A DNA stretch of 64,000 nt from Rodentibacter caecimuris (GCA_001998905.1 MLAA01000005.1:94030-158029), one strand, 5' to 3'; positions 41,056 to 52,881 are shown, counted from the first letter of the stretch. The notes: generated from the sequence alone by a model not told the origin. Translations and numbers: made by a program.

Positions 41056-41526
41056 TTATTTATTCTTGGTATTTGCACAGATAATTTGCCCGAGAGTATA
41101 GAGAGATGAATTGGGTTGTAATCTTACAGTATGCTTCGGTTGATTTTTGGGGGCGGCTCTTAATCCTTCTCCCCAGAAATTATCATAAAAATCAGTGCGA
41201 ATTTGAGTGAGTCGATAATTGGCACAGTTAAGGATTTTATACTGACGTACTGAACGAGCGTAACGTTTTGTGTCTGGCTTATAAACATAGAGTCCTTTTA
41301 ATAAATTAATGACAGCATCAAAATGGACGAGATTACTATCTTCGTTATCAATCCAAATTGAACTGCTATCAACATAATATTCAGCATCGGGAACTAATTT
41401 TATATAGCCATCTCGAACTTTTGTTGGCGTCTCTAGTGTTACTTCTTTAGGTATATTGATTGCTTGTTGTGTAAGACTACAAGCACTTAGACTAATGCTA
41501 AAAAAATATAAAATTAGCTTTTTCAT
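41056..41526 (-). CDS. Surface adhesin protein E homologue (lipoprotein)
   Basis: A 156-residue lipoprotein with a signal peptide ending in LSACS (Cys16). The segments VRDGYIKLV, YYVDSSSIWIDNE, LKGLYVYKPDTKRYARSVRQYKILNCANY and TDFYDNFWGEGLRAAPK align residue by residue with protein E (PE) of nontypeable H. influenzae. That protein binds laminin, vitronectin and plasminogen at the cell surface. Two cysteines (NCANY, IICAN) match its single disulfide. As in H. influenzae it sits directly after pflA, here 15 bases away, probably co-transcribed. Binding activity in this organism is inferred. Confidence 0.85.
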   Translation of the reverse strand: MKKLILYFFSISLSACSLTQQAINIPKEVTLETPTKVRDGYIKLVPDAEYYVDSSSIWIDNEDSNLVHFDAVINLLKGLYVYKPDTKRYARSVRQYKILNCANYRLTQIRTDFYDNFWGEGLRAAPKNQPKHTVRLQPNSSLYTLGQIICANTKNK

Positions 41527-41541
41527 ACAGCCCCCTTAGTT

Positions 41542-42282
41542 TTAGTAAGTAACATAATGTCCGTAATTTTCCAGAATTGATTTAATACGTTCCAATGATT
41601 CTTTTGGTGGCGGAAGAATATTTTCGAGCTCATATTCATAGCCTAGGGTTTTCCATTTGTGAGCACCTAAACGGTGATATGGCAAAAGTTCGACTTTTTC
41701 AATATTTTGCATATTTTCAATAAATTTACCGAGGCGATGTGCGGAATCGTCATCATCGGTATAGCCTGGCACGACAACATAACGAATCCACGTTTTCTGA
41801 TTTCTTTTTTGTAGATGTCTGGCAAACTCTAATACTCGCTTATTTGGTACGCCGATGAGGTTTTGGTGAATTTGATCATTGAGCTGTTTTAAATCGAGTA
41901 GTACAAGATCAGTAACATCTAGCAATTCATCAATAATATGATCATAATGACGTACAAATCCGTTTGTATCTAAACAAGTGTGGATACCCTCTTTTTTACA
42001 AGCGCGAAACCAATCTCTAACAAATTCCGCTTGCAAAACGGCTTCTCCTCCGGAAGCTGTTACTCCACCGCCAGATGCATTCATAAAATGACGATAAGTA
42101 ACGACTTCTTGCATTAATTCTTCGACACTAATAGTTTTTCCGCCCTCAAGATCCCAAGTATCTCGATTATGGCAATATTTGCAACGCATTAAACAGCCCT
42201 GCATAAATAAAATAAAACGAATACCTGGTCCATCAACGGTTCCACAAGATTCATAGGAATGGATTCTTCCCAGTACTGACAT
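41542..42282 (-). CDS. pflA: Pyruvate formate-lyase activating enzyme
   Basis: A 246-residue radical-SAM enzyme that installs the glycyl radical on PflB (and GrcA). The cluster motif CLMRCKYC and the glycine-rich SAM loop [15 protein letters not shown] are present. The ATG at 42282 is chosen because GGAG is 7 bases upstream; the earlier in-frame TTG would overlap that site. A terminator between pflB and pflA suggests partly separate expression. Confidence 0.96.
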   Translation of the reverse strand: MSVLGRIHSYESCGTVDGPGIRFILFMQGCLMRCKYCHNRDTWDLEGGKTISVEELMQEVVTYRHFMNASGGGVTASGGEAVLQAEFVRDWFRACKKEGIHTCLDTNGFVRHYDHIIDELLDVTDLVLLDLKQLNDQIHQNLIGVPNKRVLEFARHLQKRNQKTWIRYVVVPGYTDDDDSAHRLGKFIENMQNIEKVELLPYHRLGAHKWKTLGYEYELENILPPPKESLERIKSILENYGHYVTY

Positions 42283-42331
42283 AATTTGCTCCAACAAAAA
42301 TATAGCTAGATTCTAACAAAATAATTTCCAA

Positions 42332-42368
42332 TAAAAAATGAGCCTGATTAAATCAGGCTCATTATTTT
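42332..42368 (-). terminator. Terminator of pflB
   Basis: AATGAGCCTGATT and AATCAGGCTCATT form a 12-13 base near-perfect stem with almost no loop. The minus strand continues into TTTTTTAT. Confidence 0.85.
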
Positions 42369-42378
42369 AACCGACAAA

Positions 42379-42387
42379 AAGTGCGGT
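42379..42387 (+). repeat. DNA-uptake sequence
   Basis: Exact AAGTGCGGT between the pflB stop and its terminator. Confidence 0.85.
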
Positions 42388-42401
42388 CAAATTTTTTAGC
42401 T

Positions 42402-44717
42402 TTACATTGTTTCAGTAAATGTACGAGTAATAACGTCTTGTTGCTGCTCTTTGGTCAAAGAGTTAAAACGTACTGCATAGCCTGATACTCGGATAGTTAA
42501 TTGCGGATATTTATCCGGGTTATTCATTGCATCTAATAACATTTCACGGTTTAATACATTTACATTTAAGTGCTGACCGCCTTCGACTTTTTCCGTTTCG
42601 TGGTGGAAATAGCCGTCCATTAAGCCAGCAAGATTGCGGCGTTGAGCTTCCGAATCTTTACCTAATGCATTCGGAACAATAGAGAATGTATAAGAAATAC
42701 CATCTTTAGCATAAGCAAACGGTAATTTTGCTACTGATGTTAATGAGGCGACGGCACCTTTTTGATCACGACCGTGCATTGGGTTTGCTCCTGGTCCAAA
42801 TGGTGCACCAGCACGACGACCATCTGGCGTATTACCAGTTTTTTTACCATATACAACGTTAGATGTAATAGTTAGTACGGATTGTGTAGGAACCGCATTA
42901 CGATAAGTTTTTAATTTTTGAATTTTTTTCATAAAACGTTCAACTAAATCGCAAGCAATATCATCTACACGGTTGTCGTTGTTACCGTATTGTGGATATT
43001 CGCCTTCAATTTCAAAGTCGATAGCCACATTAGAGGCAACCACATTACCATCTTTATCTTTAATATCGCCGCGTACCGGTTTTACTTTAGCGTATTTAAT
43101 TGCTGAAAGAGAGTCAGCCGCAACAGAAAGGCCTGCGATACCACAAGCCATAGTGCGATACACATCACGATCGTGTAATGCCATTAACGCTGCTTCGTAT
43201 GAATATTTATCGTGCATATAGTGGATCACGTTTAAGGCAGTTACATACTGTTTTGCTAACCAATCCATAAAGCTATCCATACGGGTCATTACATCATCAA
43301 AATTTAATACTTCGTCTGTAATAGGAGCAGTTTTTGGACCAACCTGTAAGCCCATTTTTTCGTCAATACCACCGTTGATTGCATATAGCAAAGTTTTTGC
43401 TAAGTTAGCTCGGGCACCAAAGAACTGCATTTGTTTACCAACAATCATCGGACTTACACAACAAGCGATAGCATAATCATCATTATTGAAATCTGGACGC
43501 ATTAAATCATCGTTTTCATATTGAACGGATGATGTGTCAATAGACACTTTTGCACAATAACGTTTAAAGTTTTCTGGTAATTGCTCAGACCATAAAATAG
43601 TTAAATTCGGCTCTGGAGAGGTTCCCATATTGTAAAGAGTATGTAAAATACGGAATGTATTTTTAGTTACTAATGTACGACCATCAACCCCCATACCTGC
43701 GATAGTTTCGGTCGCCCACATTGGATCGCCAGAGAATAATTGATCATATTCAGGTGTACGTAAGAAACGAACCATACGAAGCTTCATTACAAGATGATCA
43801 ACCAATTCTTGTGCCTGTTGTTCAGTTAGTTTACCTGCTTTTAAATCACGTTCGATATAAACATCGATAAAGGTTGCTGTACGGCCGAATGACATTGCCG
43901 CACCATTTTGAGATTTAATTGCAGCAAGGTAAGCAAAATACATCCATTGGATAGCTTCTTGTGCATTAGTTGCTGGATTGGAAATATCGAAACCATAGCT
44001 TGCTGCCATTTGTTTCATTTGGCTTAAAGCACGATGTTGTTCGGCAATTTCTTCACGTAAACGAATAGTTGCTTCTAGATCAACGCCATTTTCTAAATTA
44101 TGCTGTAATGAAGAAAATTGTTTAAATTTATCTTTCATTAAGTAATCTACGCCGTATAGCGCTACTCGGCGGTAGTCTCCGATAATTCGACCACGACCAT
44201 AAGCGTCCGGTAGACCGGTTAATACACCTGATTTACGGCAACGTAAAATATCTGGGGTATACACATCGAATACACCTTGGTTGTGGGTTTTACGGTATTC
44301 GGTGAAGATTTTTTTCACTTCAGGGTTTAATTCGCGTCCGTAAACTTTGCAAGAACCTTCGACCATTTTAATCCCGCCAAACGGAATAATCGCGCGTTTT
44401 AACGGTGCATCAGTTTGTAAACCGACAATTTTTTCCAAATCTTTATTAATATAACCAGGGGCGTGGGAAGTAATAGTTGACGGAGTATGTTCATCAAAAT
44501 CCAATGGTGCGTGAGTACGGTTTTCGATTTTGATCCCTTCCATTACGCTAGCCCAAAGCGTTGTTGTCGCTTCTGTTGGACCAGCTAAAAATGATTCGTC
44601 GCCTTCATAAGGTGTATAATTTTTTTGGATAAAATCACGAACATTGACATTCTCTTGCCAATCTCCACCGATAAAGCCCGCCCAAGCTGTTTTTTGAGCT
44701 TCATTAAGTTCTGACAT
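42402..44717 (-). CDS. pflB: Pyruvate formate-lyase (formate C-acetyltransferase)
   Basis: A 771-residue glycyl-radical enzyme that splits pyruvate with CoA into acetyl-CoA and formate in anaerobic growth. The adjacent catalytic cysteines are in [13 protein letters not shown], and the radical glycine is in RVSGYAVRF near the C-terminus. The ATG at 44717 is chosen because AAGGA has 8-base spacing to it. It follows focA by about 33 bases, which is the formate export and production unit. Confidence 0.97.
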   Translation of the reverse strand: MSELNEAQKTAWAGFIGGDWQENVNVRDFIQKNYTPYEGDESFLAGPTEATTTLWASVMEGIKIENRTHAPLDFDEHTPSTITSHAPGYINKDLEKIVGLQTDAPLKRAIIPFGGIKMVEGSCKVYGRELNPEVKKIFTEYRKTHNQGVFDVYTPDILRCRKSGVLTGLPDAYGRGRIIGDYRRVALYGVDYLMKDKFKQFSSLQHNLENGVDLEATIRLREEIAEQHRALSQMKQMAASYGFDISNPATNAQEAIQWMYFAYLAAIKSQNGAAMSFGRTATFIDVYIERDLKAGKLTEQQAQELVDHLVMKLRMVRFLRTPEYDQLFSGDPMWATETIAGMGVDGRTLVTKNTFRILHTLYNMGTSPEPNLTILWSEQLPENFKRYCAKVSIDTSSVQYENDDLMRPDFNNDDYAIACCVSPMIVGKQMQFFGARANLAKTLLYAINGGIDEKMGLQVGPKTAPITDEVLNFDDVMTRMDSFMDWLAKQYVTALNVIHYMHDKYSYEAALMALHDRDVYRTMACGIAGLSVAADSLSAIKYAKVKPVRGDIKDKDGNVVASNVAIDFEIEGEYPQYGNNDNRVDDIACDLVERFMKKIQKLKTYRNAVPTQSVLTITSNVVYGKKTGNTPDGRRAGAPFGPGANPMHGRDQKGAVASLTSVAKLPFAYAKDGISYTFSIVPNALGKDSEAQRRNLAGLMDGYFHHETEKVEGGQHLNVNVLNREMLLDAMNNPDKYPQLTIRVSGYAVRFNSLTKEQQQDVITRTFTETM

Positions 44718-44749
44718 AGTCATTTCCTTTGTTAATTAAAAATACGATT

Positions 44750-45601
44750 TTAGTGAGCTTTGGTTAAAAAACGTTGAAATAAACCGATACAAAGCGCACC
44801 CCCAATAATATTTCCCAATGTAACTGGGATTAAGTTTTTGAAGATAAATGAAGATAAATTTAAATCCGCATAAGCAGCTTGGTCAATGCCTAATTGCTGC
44901 CAAAATTCAATAGGACTATATTGTGCCGTAATAATGCCTAACGGAATCATAAACATATTAGCAACGCAGTGTTCAAAGCCTGAGGCGACGAATAACCCGA
45001 TTGGTAAAATCATAATAAGGGCTTTGTCTGTAATAGTTTTACCGGAATAAGACATCCATACGGCGACGCAAACCATAATGTTGCAAAGTATACCTAAGTT
45101 AAAAGCTTCAAACCAAGAGTGATGAATTTTATGCTGTGCTGTATTTAAAATGGTTAAGCCCCATTGACTATTTGCTGCCATAGTTTGACCGCCAAACCAA
45201 ATAAGCGCCGTGATAATTAGGCTACCGATAAAATTACCAAAATAGACTGAACACCAATTTTGTAACATTTGTCGGGTTGAAATTTTTCCTCCAGCACGCG
45301 CAATCACCGTAAGAGTGGAGGAAGTAAATAACTCGGAGCCAAGGATAACGACCATAATAACACCGATAGAAAAAACGAGACCGCCGATTAATTTACTTAA
45401 TCCCCAGGCAACTGAAGAAGAGGCTGTTTGAGTAGTAGTATAAAATACAAAAGCGAGGGCTATACAAGCACCGGCATTAATACCGGACATAAAGGAAAGA
45501 AAAGGTTTTTTTTGCGCTTTATAAGCCGCTGTATTTTCTGCAACGGTAGTTGCTTCTACAGGGCTTAACGCAACAGAAGATTGTTGATTTTCTGATGCCA
45601 T
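44750..45601 (-). CDS. focA: Formate channel FocA
   Basis: A 283-residue pentameric inner-membrane channel of the formate/nitrite transporter family that exports formate made by PflB. Six membrane helices are visible. Signature regions are FMSGINAGACIALAF and the NLGILCNIMVCVAVWMS helix-break region. It is the first gene of focA-pflB. Confidence 0.93.
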   Translation of the reverse strand: MASENQQSSVALSPVEATTVAENTAAYKAQKKPFLSFMSGINAGACIALAFVFYTTTQTASSSVAWGLSKLIGGLVFSIGVIMVVILGSELFTSSTLTVIARAGGKISTRQMLQNWCSVYFGNFIGSLIITALIWFGGQTMAANSQWGLTILNTAQHKIHHSWFEAFNLGILCNIMVCVAVWMSYSGKTITDKALIMILPIGLFVASGFEHCVANMFMIPLGIITAQYSPIEFWQQLGIDQAAYADLNLSSFIFKNLIPVTLGNIIGGALCIGLFQRFLTKAH

Positions 45602-45793
45602 TGAGTATTGTCCAAATATATTTTTGATTCTTTTTTATTTGCGGCGCATTTTACTCTCTTGAATAAACTTTGCAACCGCACAGCTTGACTATTTCAAAAA
45701 AATTTGATTTTTTGCAAGATTTGTTAATTTCATGTGATTGGAAATAGCCGTAGTCTGGCTAATAAATTGCAATCTGATGTATTTTCTGATACA

Positions 45794-45802
45794 AAGTGCG
45801 GT
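45794..45802 (+). repeat. DNA-uptake sequence
   Basis: Exact AAGTGCGGT 32 bases before the hinT start. It encodes no protein if the start at 45834 is right. Confidence 0.85.
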
Positions 45803-45833
45803 CAAAAAAGGCTACGTTTTAAAGGACAATGTT

Positions 45834-46184
45834 ATGAGCGCAGAAACTATTTTCAGTAAAATTATTCGTAAAGAAATCCCCGCTGATATTATTTATCAAG
45901 ATGACTTAGTTACGGCTTTTCGAGATATTTCTCCACAAGCGCCTACTCACATTTTAATTATTCCGAATCATATTATTCCAACAGTTAATGAGGTTAATAC
46001 AGAAGATGAATTGGTGCTTGGTCGCTTGTTTACTGTTGCTGCAAAATTAGCTAGGCAAGAAGGTATTGCAGAAGACGGATATCGTTTGATAGTGAATTGT
46101 AATAAACATGGCGGGCAAGAAGTTTTCCATTTACATATGCATCTTGTCGGCGGTGAGCCTTTAGGGAAAATGTTGGCTAAGTAA
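45834..46184 (+). CDS. hinT: Purine nucleoside phosphoramidase HinT
   Basis: A 116-residue HIT-family hydrolase of nucleoside 5'-phosphoramidates. The histidine triad HLHMHLVGG is near the C-terminus. The ATG at 45834 follows AAAGGA and gives the standard length; the longer frame from 45738 would include an uptake sequence and a poor N-terminus. It heads hinT-ycfL-nagZ-rlmC. Confidence 0.96.
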   Translation: MSAETIFSKIIRKEIPADIIYQDDLVTAFRDISPQAPTHILIIPNHIIPTVNEVNTEDELVLGRLFTVAAKLARQEGIAEDGYRLIVNCNKHGGQEVFHLHMHLVGGEPLGKMLAK

Positions 46185-46194
46185 GGCTTGAAAT

Positions 46195-46551
46195 ATGATG
46201 AAAAATATTATTTTAGCTGTTTTTATTTTGTTTCTTACTGCCTGTGGAGGCGTTCGCCCAAGTTTAGTAGGAACGGACTCCCCTATACTTAATGTCGAGG
46301 CAGATGTTGAGCCTTATATTGATACCTATCTTAGCCATGATTCTGCTTGGGTAAAAAATAAAACTACCGAAGACTTGAACGTAAGTTATCATCTTTTCTG
46401 GTATGATGCGTTTGGCGTTACCCAAGTTTGGGAAGGGCAAAAAGAAAGTATTTTTCAGCGACTTCACTTACAACCTCGACAAAAAGAGAATATATCTCTA
46501 CCAAAACCCACACCGGAAAGTGTGAATTATCGTTTATATATTCATCAATAA
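46195..46551 (+). CDS. YcfL-like lipoprotein
   Basis: A 118-residue predicted lipoprotein with lipobox LTACG and a beta-rich DUF1425 body (WVKNKTTEDLNVSYHLFWYD...). Its E. coli counterpart YcfL also follows hinT. Its function is unknown. Start codons at 46195 and 46198 are adjacent. There is no LpoB or thiamine kinase gene after it as in E. coli; nagZ follows in 6 bases. Confidence 0.8.
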   Translation: MMKNIILAVFILFLTACGGVRPSLVGTDSPILNVEADVEPYIDTYLSHDSAWVKNKTTEDLNVSYHLFWYDAFGVTQVWEGQKESIFQRLHLQPRQKENISLPKPTPESVNYRLYIHQ

Positions 46552-46557
46552 CACTTT

Positions 46558-47598
46558 ATGTCAACACTAATTATTGATCTGAACGGGATGGAACTAACCC
46601 GAGAAGAGGTTGAACTACTTGAACATCCTTTAGTTGCAGGGTTGATTCTATTTTCTCGTAATTTTTATGATCGCTGCCAACTACAAGCACTGATACAATC
46701 GATCCGAACATCGGTAAACAAACCTTTATTGATAACGGTTGATCAAGAAGGTGGTCGGGTTCAGCGGTTCAGAGAAGGCTTTACTCAGCTACCTGCAATG
46801 CAAGCATTTTCACGAATTACAAATTTAGCACAGCGACAGGCAATGGCATTGGAGGCCGGCTGGCAAATGGCTACTGAAATGGTTGCGTTAGATATTGATT
46901 TAAGTTTTGCCCCTGTATTGGATGTGGGACATATTTGCCGAGCTATCGGCGATAGAAGTTTTAGTGATACTGTTGAAGATGTTATAGCGTTAGCCGGTCA
47001 ATTTATTGACGGAATGCAACAAGCTGGTATGGCGACGACAGGTAAACATTTTCCTGGACACGGGAGAGTCATTGAGGATTCACACCTTGAAACGCCCTAT
47101 GACCATCGCTCGGAATCTTTGATTTTTACCCAAGATATTAAGCCTTTTCAACACTTTATTCAGCGACATAAACTTGATGCCGTTATGCCTGCGCATGTGA
47201 TTTATCCACAATGTGATAAACAACCAGCGAGTGGTTCAAGTTACTGGCTAAAAACAGTTTTACGTCAGCAATTACAATTTCAAGGGACTATTTTTTCCGA
47301 TGACTTGGGGATGAAAGGGGCAGGATTTATGGGAGATTTTGTTGCGCGTAGTGAACAAGCATTAACGGCAGGCTGTGATTTATTATTACTTTGTAATGAA
47401 CGTGAAGGAGTAATTCAAGTATTAGACCGTTTGAAACTCTCGGAAAATCAACCGCACTTTTTACAGAGACAATCTCGGTTGCAGCGTTTATTTAAAAGGA
47501 ATAGCTTGACGTGGAATAAACTAGAGTGTAATCGACGTTGGCTAGATAATCGCAAAACATTATCGGCGCTTCAGCAGGATTGGTTGGCTTGCCAATGA
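46558..47598 (+). CDS. nagZ: Beta-N-acetylhexosaminidase NagZ
   Basis: A 346-residue family 3 glycoside hydrolase that removes GlcNAc from anhydro-muropeptides in the cytoplasm, working in the same recycling pathway as AmpD. The [14 protein letters not shown] loop with the catalytic Asp/His pair and the FSDDLGMKG nucleophile region are present. An uptake sequence lies in the coding region at 47451-47459. It overlaps rlmC by 4 bases (ATGA). Confidence 0.96.
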   Translation: MSTLIIDLNGMELTREEVELLEHPLVAGLILFSRNFYDRCQLQALIQSIRTSVNKPLLITVDQEGGRVQRFREGFTQLPAMQAFSRITNLAQRQAMALEAGWQMATEMVALDIDLSFAPVLDVGHICRAIGDRSFSDTVEDVIALAGQFIDGMQQAGMATTGKHFPGHGRVIEDSHLETPYDHRSESLIFTQDIKPFQHFIQRHKLDAVMPAHVIYPQCDKQPASGSSYWLKTVLRQQLQFQGTIFSDDLGMKGAGFMGDFVARSEQALTAGCDLLLLCNEREGVIQVLDRLKLSENQPHFLQRQSRLQRLFKRNSLTWNKLECNRRWLDNRKTLSALQQDWLACQ

Positions 47599-48776
47599 TT
47601 TGCACACATTTTGAATCTGGAACGTGCCATTCCTGTAACTGGTTATCGAAACCCTACTTACAGCAGTTAAGCGATAAAGAACAACATTTAGCTCATCAAT
47701 TAGAGGGGCTTAATTATCATTCAGCAGAGTTTTTAGCGCCAGTCTTATCACCATTACAATATTTTCGCAATAAAGCCAAAATGGTAGTGAGCGGTTCGGT
47801 TGAGCGCCCAATCTTAGGTGCGCTAGCTGATCGGCAAGATCCACAAAGCGGTGTGGATTTATGTGATTGTCCGCTTTATTCTCCACAATTTTCTTCACTT
47901 TTCCCGATTTTGAAAGATTTTATTGCTAGGGCTGGGCTTGTCCCTTATAATTTAGTAAAGCAAAGGGGTGAATTAAAATATATTTTGCTTACGGAAAGTC
48001 AATGGACACATAAAGTAATGCTACGTTTTGTATTACGTTCGGAAAGTAAATTAGCTCTTATTCGTCGAGAATTAGACGGTCTATTGGCAAAGTTACCACA
48101 ACTTGAAACAGTAAGTGTTAATATTCAACCTTTGCATGCAGCTGTTTTGGAAGGGGAAAAAGAAATTTTTCTAACAGAGAATCAATTCCTTAGCGAGAAT
48201 TTTAATCAAATTCCGTTATTTATTCGTCCACAAGGTTTTTTTCAAACCAATCCACAGGTTGCACAGCAGCTTTATTTATCTGCTCAACAATGGATTTTAG
48301 CACTGAATAAACCGATTGTCCGTTTATGGGATCTTTTCTGTGGTGTAGGTGGTTTTGGATTGCATTGTACGGTGGCGTTGCAACAAAAATTCCCGAATAA
48401 AACCATCAAATTGACAGGCATAGAAATTTCGCCTTCTGCGATTAAAGCGGCAACAAAATCAGCTCGATGCTTGGGGCTTAAAAATGTGAGTTTTCATTCA
48501 TTAGATGCGGCAGCCATTACCCAAAATGAACAGGATGCAATACCTGATTTAGTTATCGTGAATCCTCCTAGACGGGGGATTGGTCAAGAATTAGTACAAT
48601 TTCTTAATAAAATCCGACCGCACTTTATTTTATATTCCAGTTGCCATTCGGTTTCAATGGCTAGGGATTTAGGTGGATTGCAAGGATATAAGGCACTTAA
48701 AATTCAGCTATTCGATATGTTTCCACATACACCGCACTATGAAGTATTAACGTTATTACAACGAGACTCCACTTAG
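47595..48776 (+). CDS. rlmC: 23S rRNA m5U747 methyltransferase RlmC
   Basis: A 393-residue SAM-dependent enzyme. N-terminal iron-sulfur cysteines are in [12 protein letters not shown] and LCDCPLY, the SAM motif is [13 protein letters not shown], and the catalytic Cys is in [13 protein letters not shown]. The ATG at 47595 overlaps the nagZ stop. The sequence follows RlmC rather than RlmD or TrmA. The coding region contains an uptake sequence at 48617-48625. Confidence 0.93.
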   Translation: MICTHFESGTCHSCNWLSKPYLQQLSDKEQHLAHQLEGLNYHSAEFLAPVLSPLQYFRNKAKMVVSGSVERPILGALADRQDPQSGVDLCDCPLYSPQFSSLFPILKDFIARAGLVPYNLVKQRGELKYILLTESQWTHKVMLRFVLRSESKLALIRRELDGLLAKLPQLETVSVNIQPLHAAVLEGEKEIFLTENQFLSENFNQIPLFIRPQGFFQTNPQVAQQLYLSAQQWILALNKPIVRLWDLFCGVGGFGLHCTVALQQKFPNKTIKLTGIEISPSAIKAATKSARCLGLKNVSFHSLDAAAITQNEQDAIPDLVIVNPPRRGIGQELVQFLNKIRPHFILYSSCHSVSMARDLGGLQGYKALKIQLFDMFPHTPHYEVLTLLQRDST

Positions 48777-48957
48777 GTTCTTGATTATTAAGTTTGGTGT
48801 TTTGTGATCTTAATCGCAAAAAGAGTAGCTATTTTTTCTATTATTTTTTTATTCTGCTAGATTATCCTGCCGCAAATATGTAGAATCTCGCCTCATTTTT
48901 ATTTAAGGCTATTTTCTATTTCAGACGGTATGCCGTAATGTGTAACAACGAGGCTTT

Positions 48958-50082
48958 ATGTTAGAACAAACGAAAAAAATTAACTTAATGGATTTGACGC
49001 GTAAACAGATGCGTGAGTTTTTCCAAGAACTTGGTGAAAAACCTTTTCGTGCAGATCAGTTAGTCAAATGGATTTATCATTTTGGTGAGGATAATTTCGA
49101 TAATATGACTAACATCAATAAAAAATTGAGGGAAAAATTAAAGCAGGTTGCGGAAATCAAAGCGCCGGAAGTTGCAGTAGAACAGCGTTCGGCGGACGGC
49201 ACGATAAAATGGGCGATGCAAGTTGGCGAGCAACAAGTCGAAACGGTTTATATTCCAGAGGCAGATCGTGCCACATTATGTGTATCTTCACAAGTTGGTT
49301 GTGCTTTAGCTTGTACATTCTGTTCGACTGCACAACAAGGCTTTAATCGTAATTTAACCGTGTCAGAAATTATCGGGCAAGTTTGGCGGGCATCGAAAAT
49401 TATCGGTAATTTTGGTGTAACCGGTATTCGTCCTATTACCAATGTTGTTATGATGGGAATGGGGGAGCCATTATTAAATATGGCAAATGTAGTTCCCGCA
49501 ATGGAGATTATGTTAGACGATTTTGCTTATGGTTTATCTAAGCGCCGTGTTACGCTCTCAACGTCAGGGGTTGTTCCGGCTTTAGATAAACTTAGTGAAA
49601 TGATTGATGTGGCATTGGCAATTTCTTTGCATGCTCCGAATGATGAATTGCGAGACGAAATTGTGCCAATTAATAAAAAGTATAATATAAAAATGTTGAT
49701 TGATTCAGTTAATCGTTACTTATCCGTTTCTAATGCCAATCACGGTAAGGTTACCATTGAATATGTGATGTTAGATCAAATTAACGATAGCATTGAACAT
49801 GCTCATCAACTGGCAAACGTACTGAAAAATACACCTTGTAAAATTAATTTGATTCCTTGGAATCCCTTTCCACAGGCCCCTTATGCTAAAAGTTCTAATT
49901 CACGTATTGATCGTTTTCAGAAAACATTGATGGAATATGGCTTTACGGTAATTATTCGTAAAACCCGAGGTGATGATATCGATGCTGCTTGCGGTCAGCT
50001 AGCTGGTGATGTAATTGATAGAACTAAACGAACTGTAAGAAAAAAACAGTTTGGGCAGGAAATTGGTATTAAATCAATGTAA
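48958..50082 (+). CDS. rlmN: Dual rRNA/tRNA C2-adenine methyltransferase RlmN
   Basis: A 374-residue radical-SAM enzyme that methylates A2503 in 23S rRNA and A37 in some tRNAs. The CX3CX2C cluster is CALACTFC, and the resolving C-terminal Cys is in DAACGQL. It starts a run of closely spaced genes, rlmN-pilW-rodZ-ispG-hisS-yfgM, that is conserved in gammaproteobacteria. Confidence 0.96.
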   Translation: MLEQTKKINLMDLTRKQMREFFQELGEKPFRADQLVKWIYHFGEDNFDNMTNINKKLREKLKQVAEIKAPEVAVEQRSADGTIKWAMQVGEQQVETVYIPEADRATLCVSSQVGCALACTFCSTAQQGFNRNLTVSEIIGQVWRASKIIGNFGVTGIRPITNVVMMGMGEPLLNMANVVPAMEIMLDDFAYGLSKRRVTLSTSGVVPALDKLSEMIDVALAISLHAPNDELRDEIVPINKKYNIKMLIDSVNRYLSVSNANHGKVTIEYVMLDQINDSIEHAHQLANVLKNTPCKINLIPWNPFPQAPYAKSSNSRIDRFQKTLMEYGFTVIIRKTRGDDIDAACGQLAGDVIDRTKRTVRKKQFGQEIGIKSM

Positions 50083-50114
50083 GTGTAGTTTATCAATAAC
50101 AAAGGAGAAGTGAG

Positions 50115-50666
50115 ATGGATATTCGTTTAAAGCATCTGATAAGTGCGGTCATTTTTTCCTTCTTTTTATCGGCTTGTGTATTACAATATCCGGCAGTGAA
50201 TTCGGATAAAAAGCAACAAGCAGCAAAAGCTCGAATTGAGTTGGCGTTAAGTTATTTATATCAAAATCAATTTGAGTTAGCTAAGCTTAATTTGGATAAA
50301 GCACTTGGACATGATGCAAACTATTATTTAGTTTATTCGGCATTTGCCTACTTTTATCAACGTCAAGGTGAGGTTGAAAAAGCGAGACAAGCTTATTTAA
50401 CATCAATTAAATTAGATGCAAAGCAAGGAGATGTACACAATAACTTTGGGGTTTTTTTATGTTCTCAACAAGAGTATGAAAAAGCTTTTGAACATTTTTA
50501 TCTGGCACTGAGCGCATCTAATTATTATTCTCAAGCGGATACCTACGAGAATATAGCATTATGTGCATTTGCCGTGAAACAGCTTGATATTTTTCGGCAA
50601 GCCTTACAATCATTGCAAAAGTTGGATGCACAGCGAGCACAAAAATTGGAGCAGGTACTAAAATAA
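50115..50666 (+). CDS. pilW: Type IV pilus TPR lipoprotein PilW/PilF
   Basis: A 183-residue lipoprotein with lipobox LSACV and four or so TPR motifs (about 35-170: ARIELALSYLYQNQFELAKLNLDKAL and following). It is the pilotin that helps the PilQ secretin assemble in the outer membrane. Its place after rlmN matches Haemophilus and Pseudomonas. With pilABCD at 25.3-29.1 kb it serves the same pilus. An uptake sequence lies at 50141-50149. Confidence 0.88.
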   Translation: MDIRLKHLISAVIFSFFLSACVLQYPAVNSDKKQQAAKARIELALSYLYQNQFELAKLNLDKALGHDANYYLVYSAFAYFYQRQGEVEKARQAYLTSIKLDAKQGDVHNNFGVFLCSQQEYEKAFEHFYLALSASNYYSQADTYENIALCAFAVKQLDIFRQALQSLQKLDAQRAQKLEQVLK

Positions 50667-50735
50667 AACATTGCCAAATAAGGATTTGAACTTTAAAATT
50701 CGACCTTTAAATTTTATTAAGGTTAGCTTGTAATT

Positions 50736-51743
50736 ATGACTACGCAGATTGAATCTCCTTCTCTCTCTCTTGGAGAGCAACTCCGTCAAGCTCGAGAATC
50801 TCTCAATTTATCCTTAGAAGATGTCTCGAAAGAAACCGCTTTACGTCCAAGTGTTTTGCAACTTATAGAAAGCAATGAATTTGTGCAAAAAAATATTCCG
50901 GCAACTTTTATGAAAGGGTATGTGCGTAGTTATGCCAGATTTTTACGTTTACCGGATCAGTTATGGGAAAACCAATTTTTTGGTCAGATAGAGATCAATG
51001 ATTTAGGTAAAAATGCACGTTCGACAAAGGCTGTTAATCAATATTCTTCACATAACCACTGGGTAGGTTATTTCTCCGCTTTAGTACTATTGATTGTGGT
51101 TGGTATGACAGCATTATGGTGGTGGGAAAACTATCGTCAATCTAATCTTGAGCGCGATAATTTAGTACAGAATTATGTAACTAATTCAGGATCATCAGAT
51201 AGCTCATCAACATCGCAATCTCAAACGGCATTATCGACTTCTGTCGATATTCCGCTTAATAGTATTTCCGAACCGATGTCAAATTTAAATAACGAACAGG
51301 TTTCTCAAAACAGTTCGGTTGAAAGTGCATCTTCTAATCTTTCTAATGAAAGTTCTATTGCGATACCACGAAATATTATGATGCCGAACCAAACTCAAGT
51401 TTCGTCGGAAACAACTTCGATTAGTGAAAATGATAATCCTGTAGTTGCAGTAGAATCTAGAGTAGTAGAAGAGCCTGTTATTTCTCCGACACCTTCATCT
51501 GTGCAAGCGGATTTAGTGATTGAGGTAACTTCCGCAACAAGTTGGATTAGTGTGAAAGATAAAAATAGAAAAGTTTTAGCACAGAAAGAATATAAGAAAG
51601 GAGAAACATTAACATTTAATGGTGATGAGTATGCCGTAATTATTGGGGCGCCCGCAAATGTTAAAATTACTTATAAAGGAGATTTTTTTCCACTAAAAGT
51701 GGATGGGCGAATTGCAAAATTTAAATTACCTAAGTCTGAATAA
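50736..51743 (+). CDS. rodZ: Cell-shape protein RodZ
   Basis: A 335-residue bitopic protein that links cytoplasmic MreB to the wall synthase. It has an N-terminal HTH domain ([26 protein letters not shown], about 10-80), one membrane segment near 110-130 ([15 protein letters not shown]), a Ser/Asn-rich periplasmic linker, and a C-terminal beta domain (about 255-335). It starts 70 bases after pilW. Confidence 0.93.
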   Translation: MTTQIESPSLSLGEQLRQARESLNLSLEDVSKETALRPSVLQLIESNEFVQKNIPATFMKGYVRSYARFLRLPDQLWENQFFGQIEINDLGKNARSTKAVNQYSSHNHWVGYFSALVLLIVVGMTALWWWENYRQSNLERDNLVQNYVTNSGSSDSSSTSQSQTALSTSVDIPLNSISEPMSNLNNEQVSQNSSVESASSNLSNESSIAIPRNIMMPNQTQVSSETTSISENDNPVVAVESRVVEEPVISPTPSSVQADLVIEVTSATSWISVKDKNRKVLAQKEYKKGETLTFNGDEYAVIIGAPANVKITYKGDFFPLKVDGRIAKFKLPKSE

Positions 51744-51745
51744 CT

Positions 51746-52849
51746 ATGTTAGCAAAACCGGATATTAAACGTCGTGAATCGACAAAAATTTATGTAGGCA
51801 ATTTGCCGATTGGTGGTGATGCACCTATTGCTGTGCAGTCAATGACGAATACTCGAACGACAGATGTGGCTGCAACGGTGGCTCAAATTAAGTCTTTGGA
51901 GAGAGTAGGTGCGGATATTGTAAGAGTTTCGGTTCCAACAATGGAAGCCGCCGAAGCCTTTAAGTTAATTAAACAGCAAGTCAAAGCTCCCTTAGTCGCG
52001 GATATCCATTTTGATTATCGTATTGCGTTAAAAGTAGCAGAGTATGGAGTGGATTGCTTAAGGATCAATCCCGGTAATATCGGGCGAGAAGATCGCATTC
52101 GTGCTGTGGTAGATTGTGCAAAAGATAAAAATATTCCTATTCGTATCGGTGTTAATGCAGGTTCGCTTGAGAAAGACCTACAGGAAAAATATGGAGAACC
52201 AACACCGGAAGCATTGCTAGAGAGCGCATTGCGCCATGTTGAAATTCTTGATCGTCTTAACTTTGACCAATTTAAAGTGAGTGTAAAGGCTTCTGATGTT
52301 TTTTTAGCTGTAGAAAGTTATCGTTTATTGGCTAAAGCGATTAAGCAACCATTGCATTTGGGGATTACTGAAGCAGGTGGAGCAAGAGCCGGTGCGGTAA
52401 AATCGGCTATCGGATTGGGAATGCTGCTAAGTGAAGGAATTGGTGATACGTTAAGAGTTTCATTAGCGGCAGATCCTGTAGAGGAGATCAAAGTCGGGTT
52501 TGATATTCTAAAATCATTACGAATTCGTTCGCGCGGTATTAATTTTATTGCATGTCCAACTTGTTCTCGTCAGGAATTTGATGTTATCGGTACGGTCAAT
52601 GCACTAGAGCAAAGATTGGAAGATATTATTACGCCAATGGACGTTTCTATAATAGGCTGTGTGGTCAACGGACCGGGAGAGGCACTAATTTCTGATTTGG
52701 GTGTAACGGGTGGAAATAAAAAAAGCGGCTTCTATCTAAATGGAGAGCGCCAAAAAGAGCGCTTTGATAATGACGATTTAATTGATCAATTAGAAGCTAA
52801 AATTCGTGCGAAAGTCGCACAACAAGATCCTCAAAATAGAATAATTTAA
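51746..52849 (+). CDS. ispG: Hydroxymethylbutenyl diphosphate synthase IspG
   Basis: A 367-residue 4Fe-4S enzyme of the methylerythritol isoprenoid pathway that forms HMBPP from MEcPP. It has an N-terminal TIM barrel and a C-terminal cluster domain with cysteines in FIACPTCSR and [10 protein letters not shown]. It begins two bases after rodZ. Confidence 0.96.
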   Translation: MLAKPDIKRRESTKIYVGNLPIGGDAPIAVQSMTNTRTTDVAATVAQIKSLERVGADIVRVSVPTMEAAEAFKLIKQQVKAPLVADIHFDYRIALKVAEYGVDCLRINPGNIGREDRIRAVVDCAKDKNIPIRIGVNAGSLEKDLQEKYGEPTPEALLESALRHVEILDRLNFDQFKVSVKASDVFLAVESYRLLAKAIKQPLHLGITEAGGARAGAVKSAIGLGMLLSEGIGDTLRVSLAADPVEEIKVGFDILKSLRIRSRGINFIACPTCSRQEFDVIGTVNALEQRLEDIITPMDVSIIGCVVNGPGEALISDLGVTGGNKKSGFYLNGERQKERFDNDDLIDQLEAKIRAKVAQQDPQNRII

Positions 52850-52881
52850 ACATAAATAAAAATAGAAAATAGGAAAAGATT

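Noticed and set aside
45602..45740. An FNR box upstream of focA
   Set aside because: The best candidate (around TTGAAATAGTCAA) has the wrong half-site spacing and a poor left half, so I did not call it.
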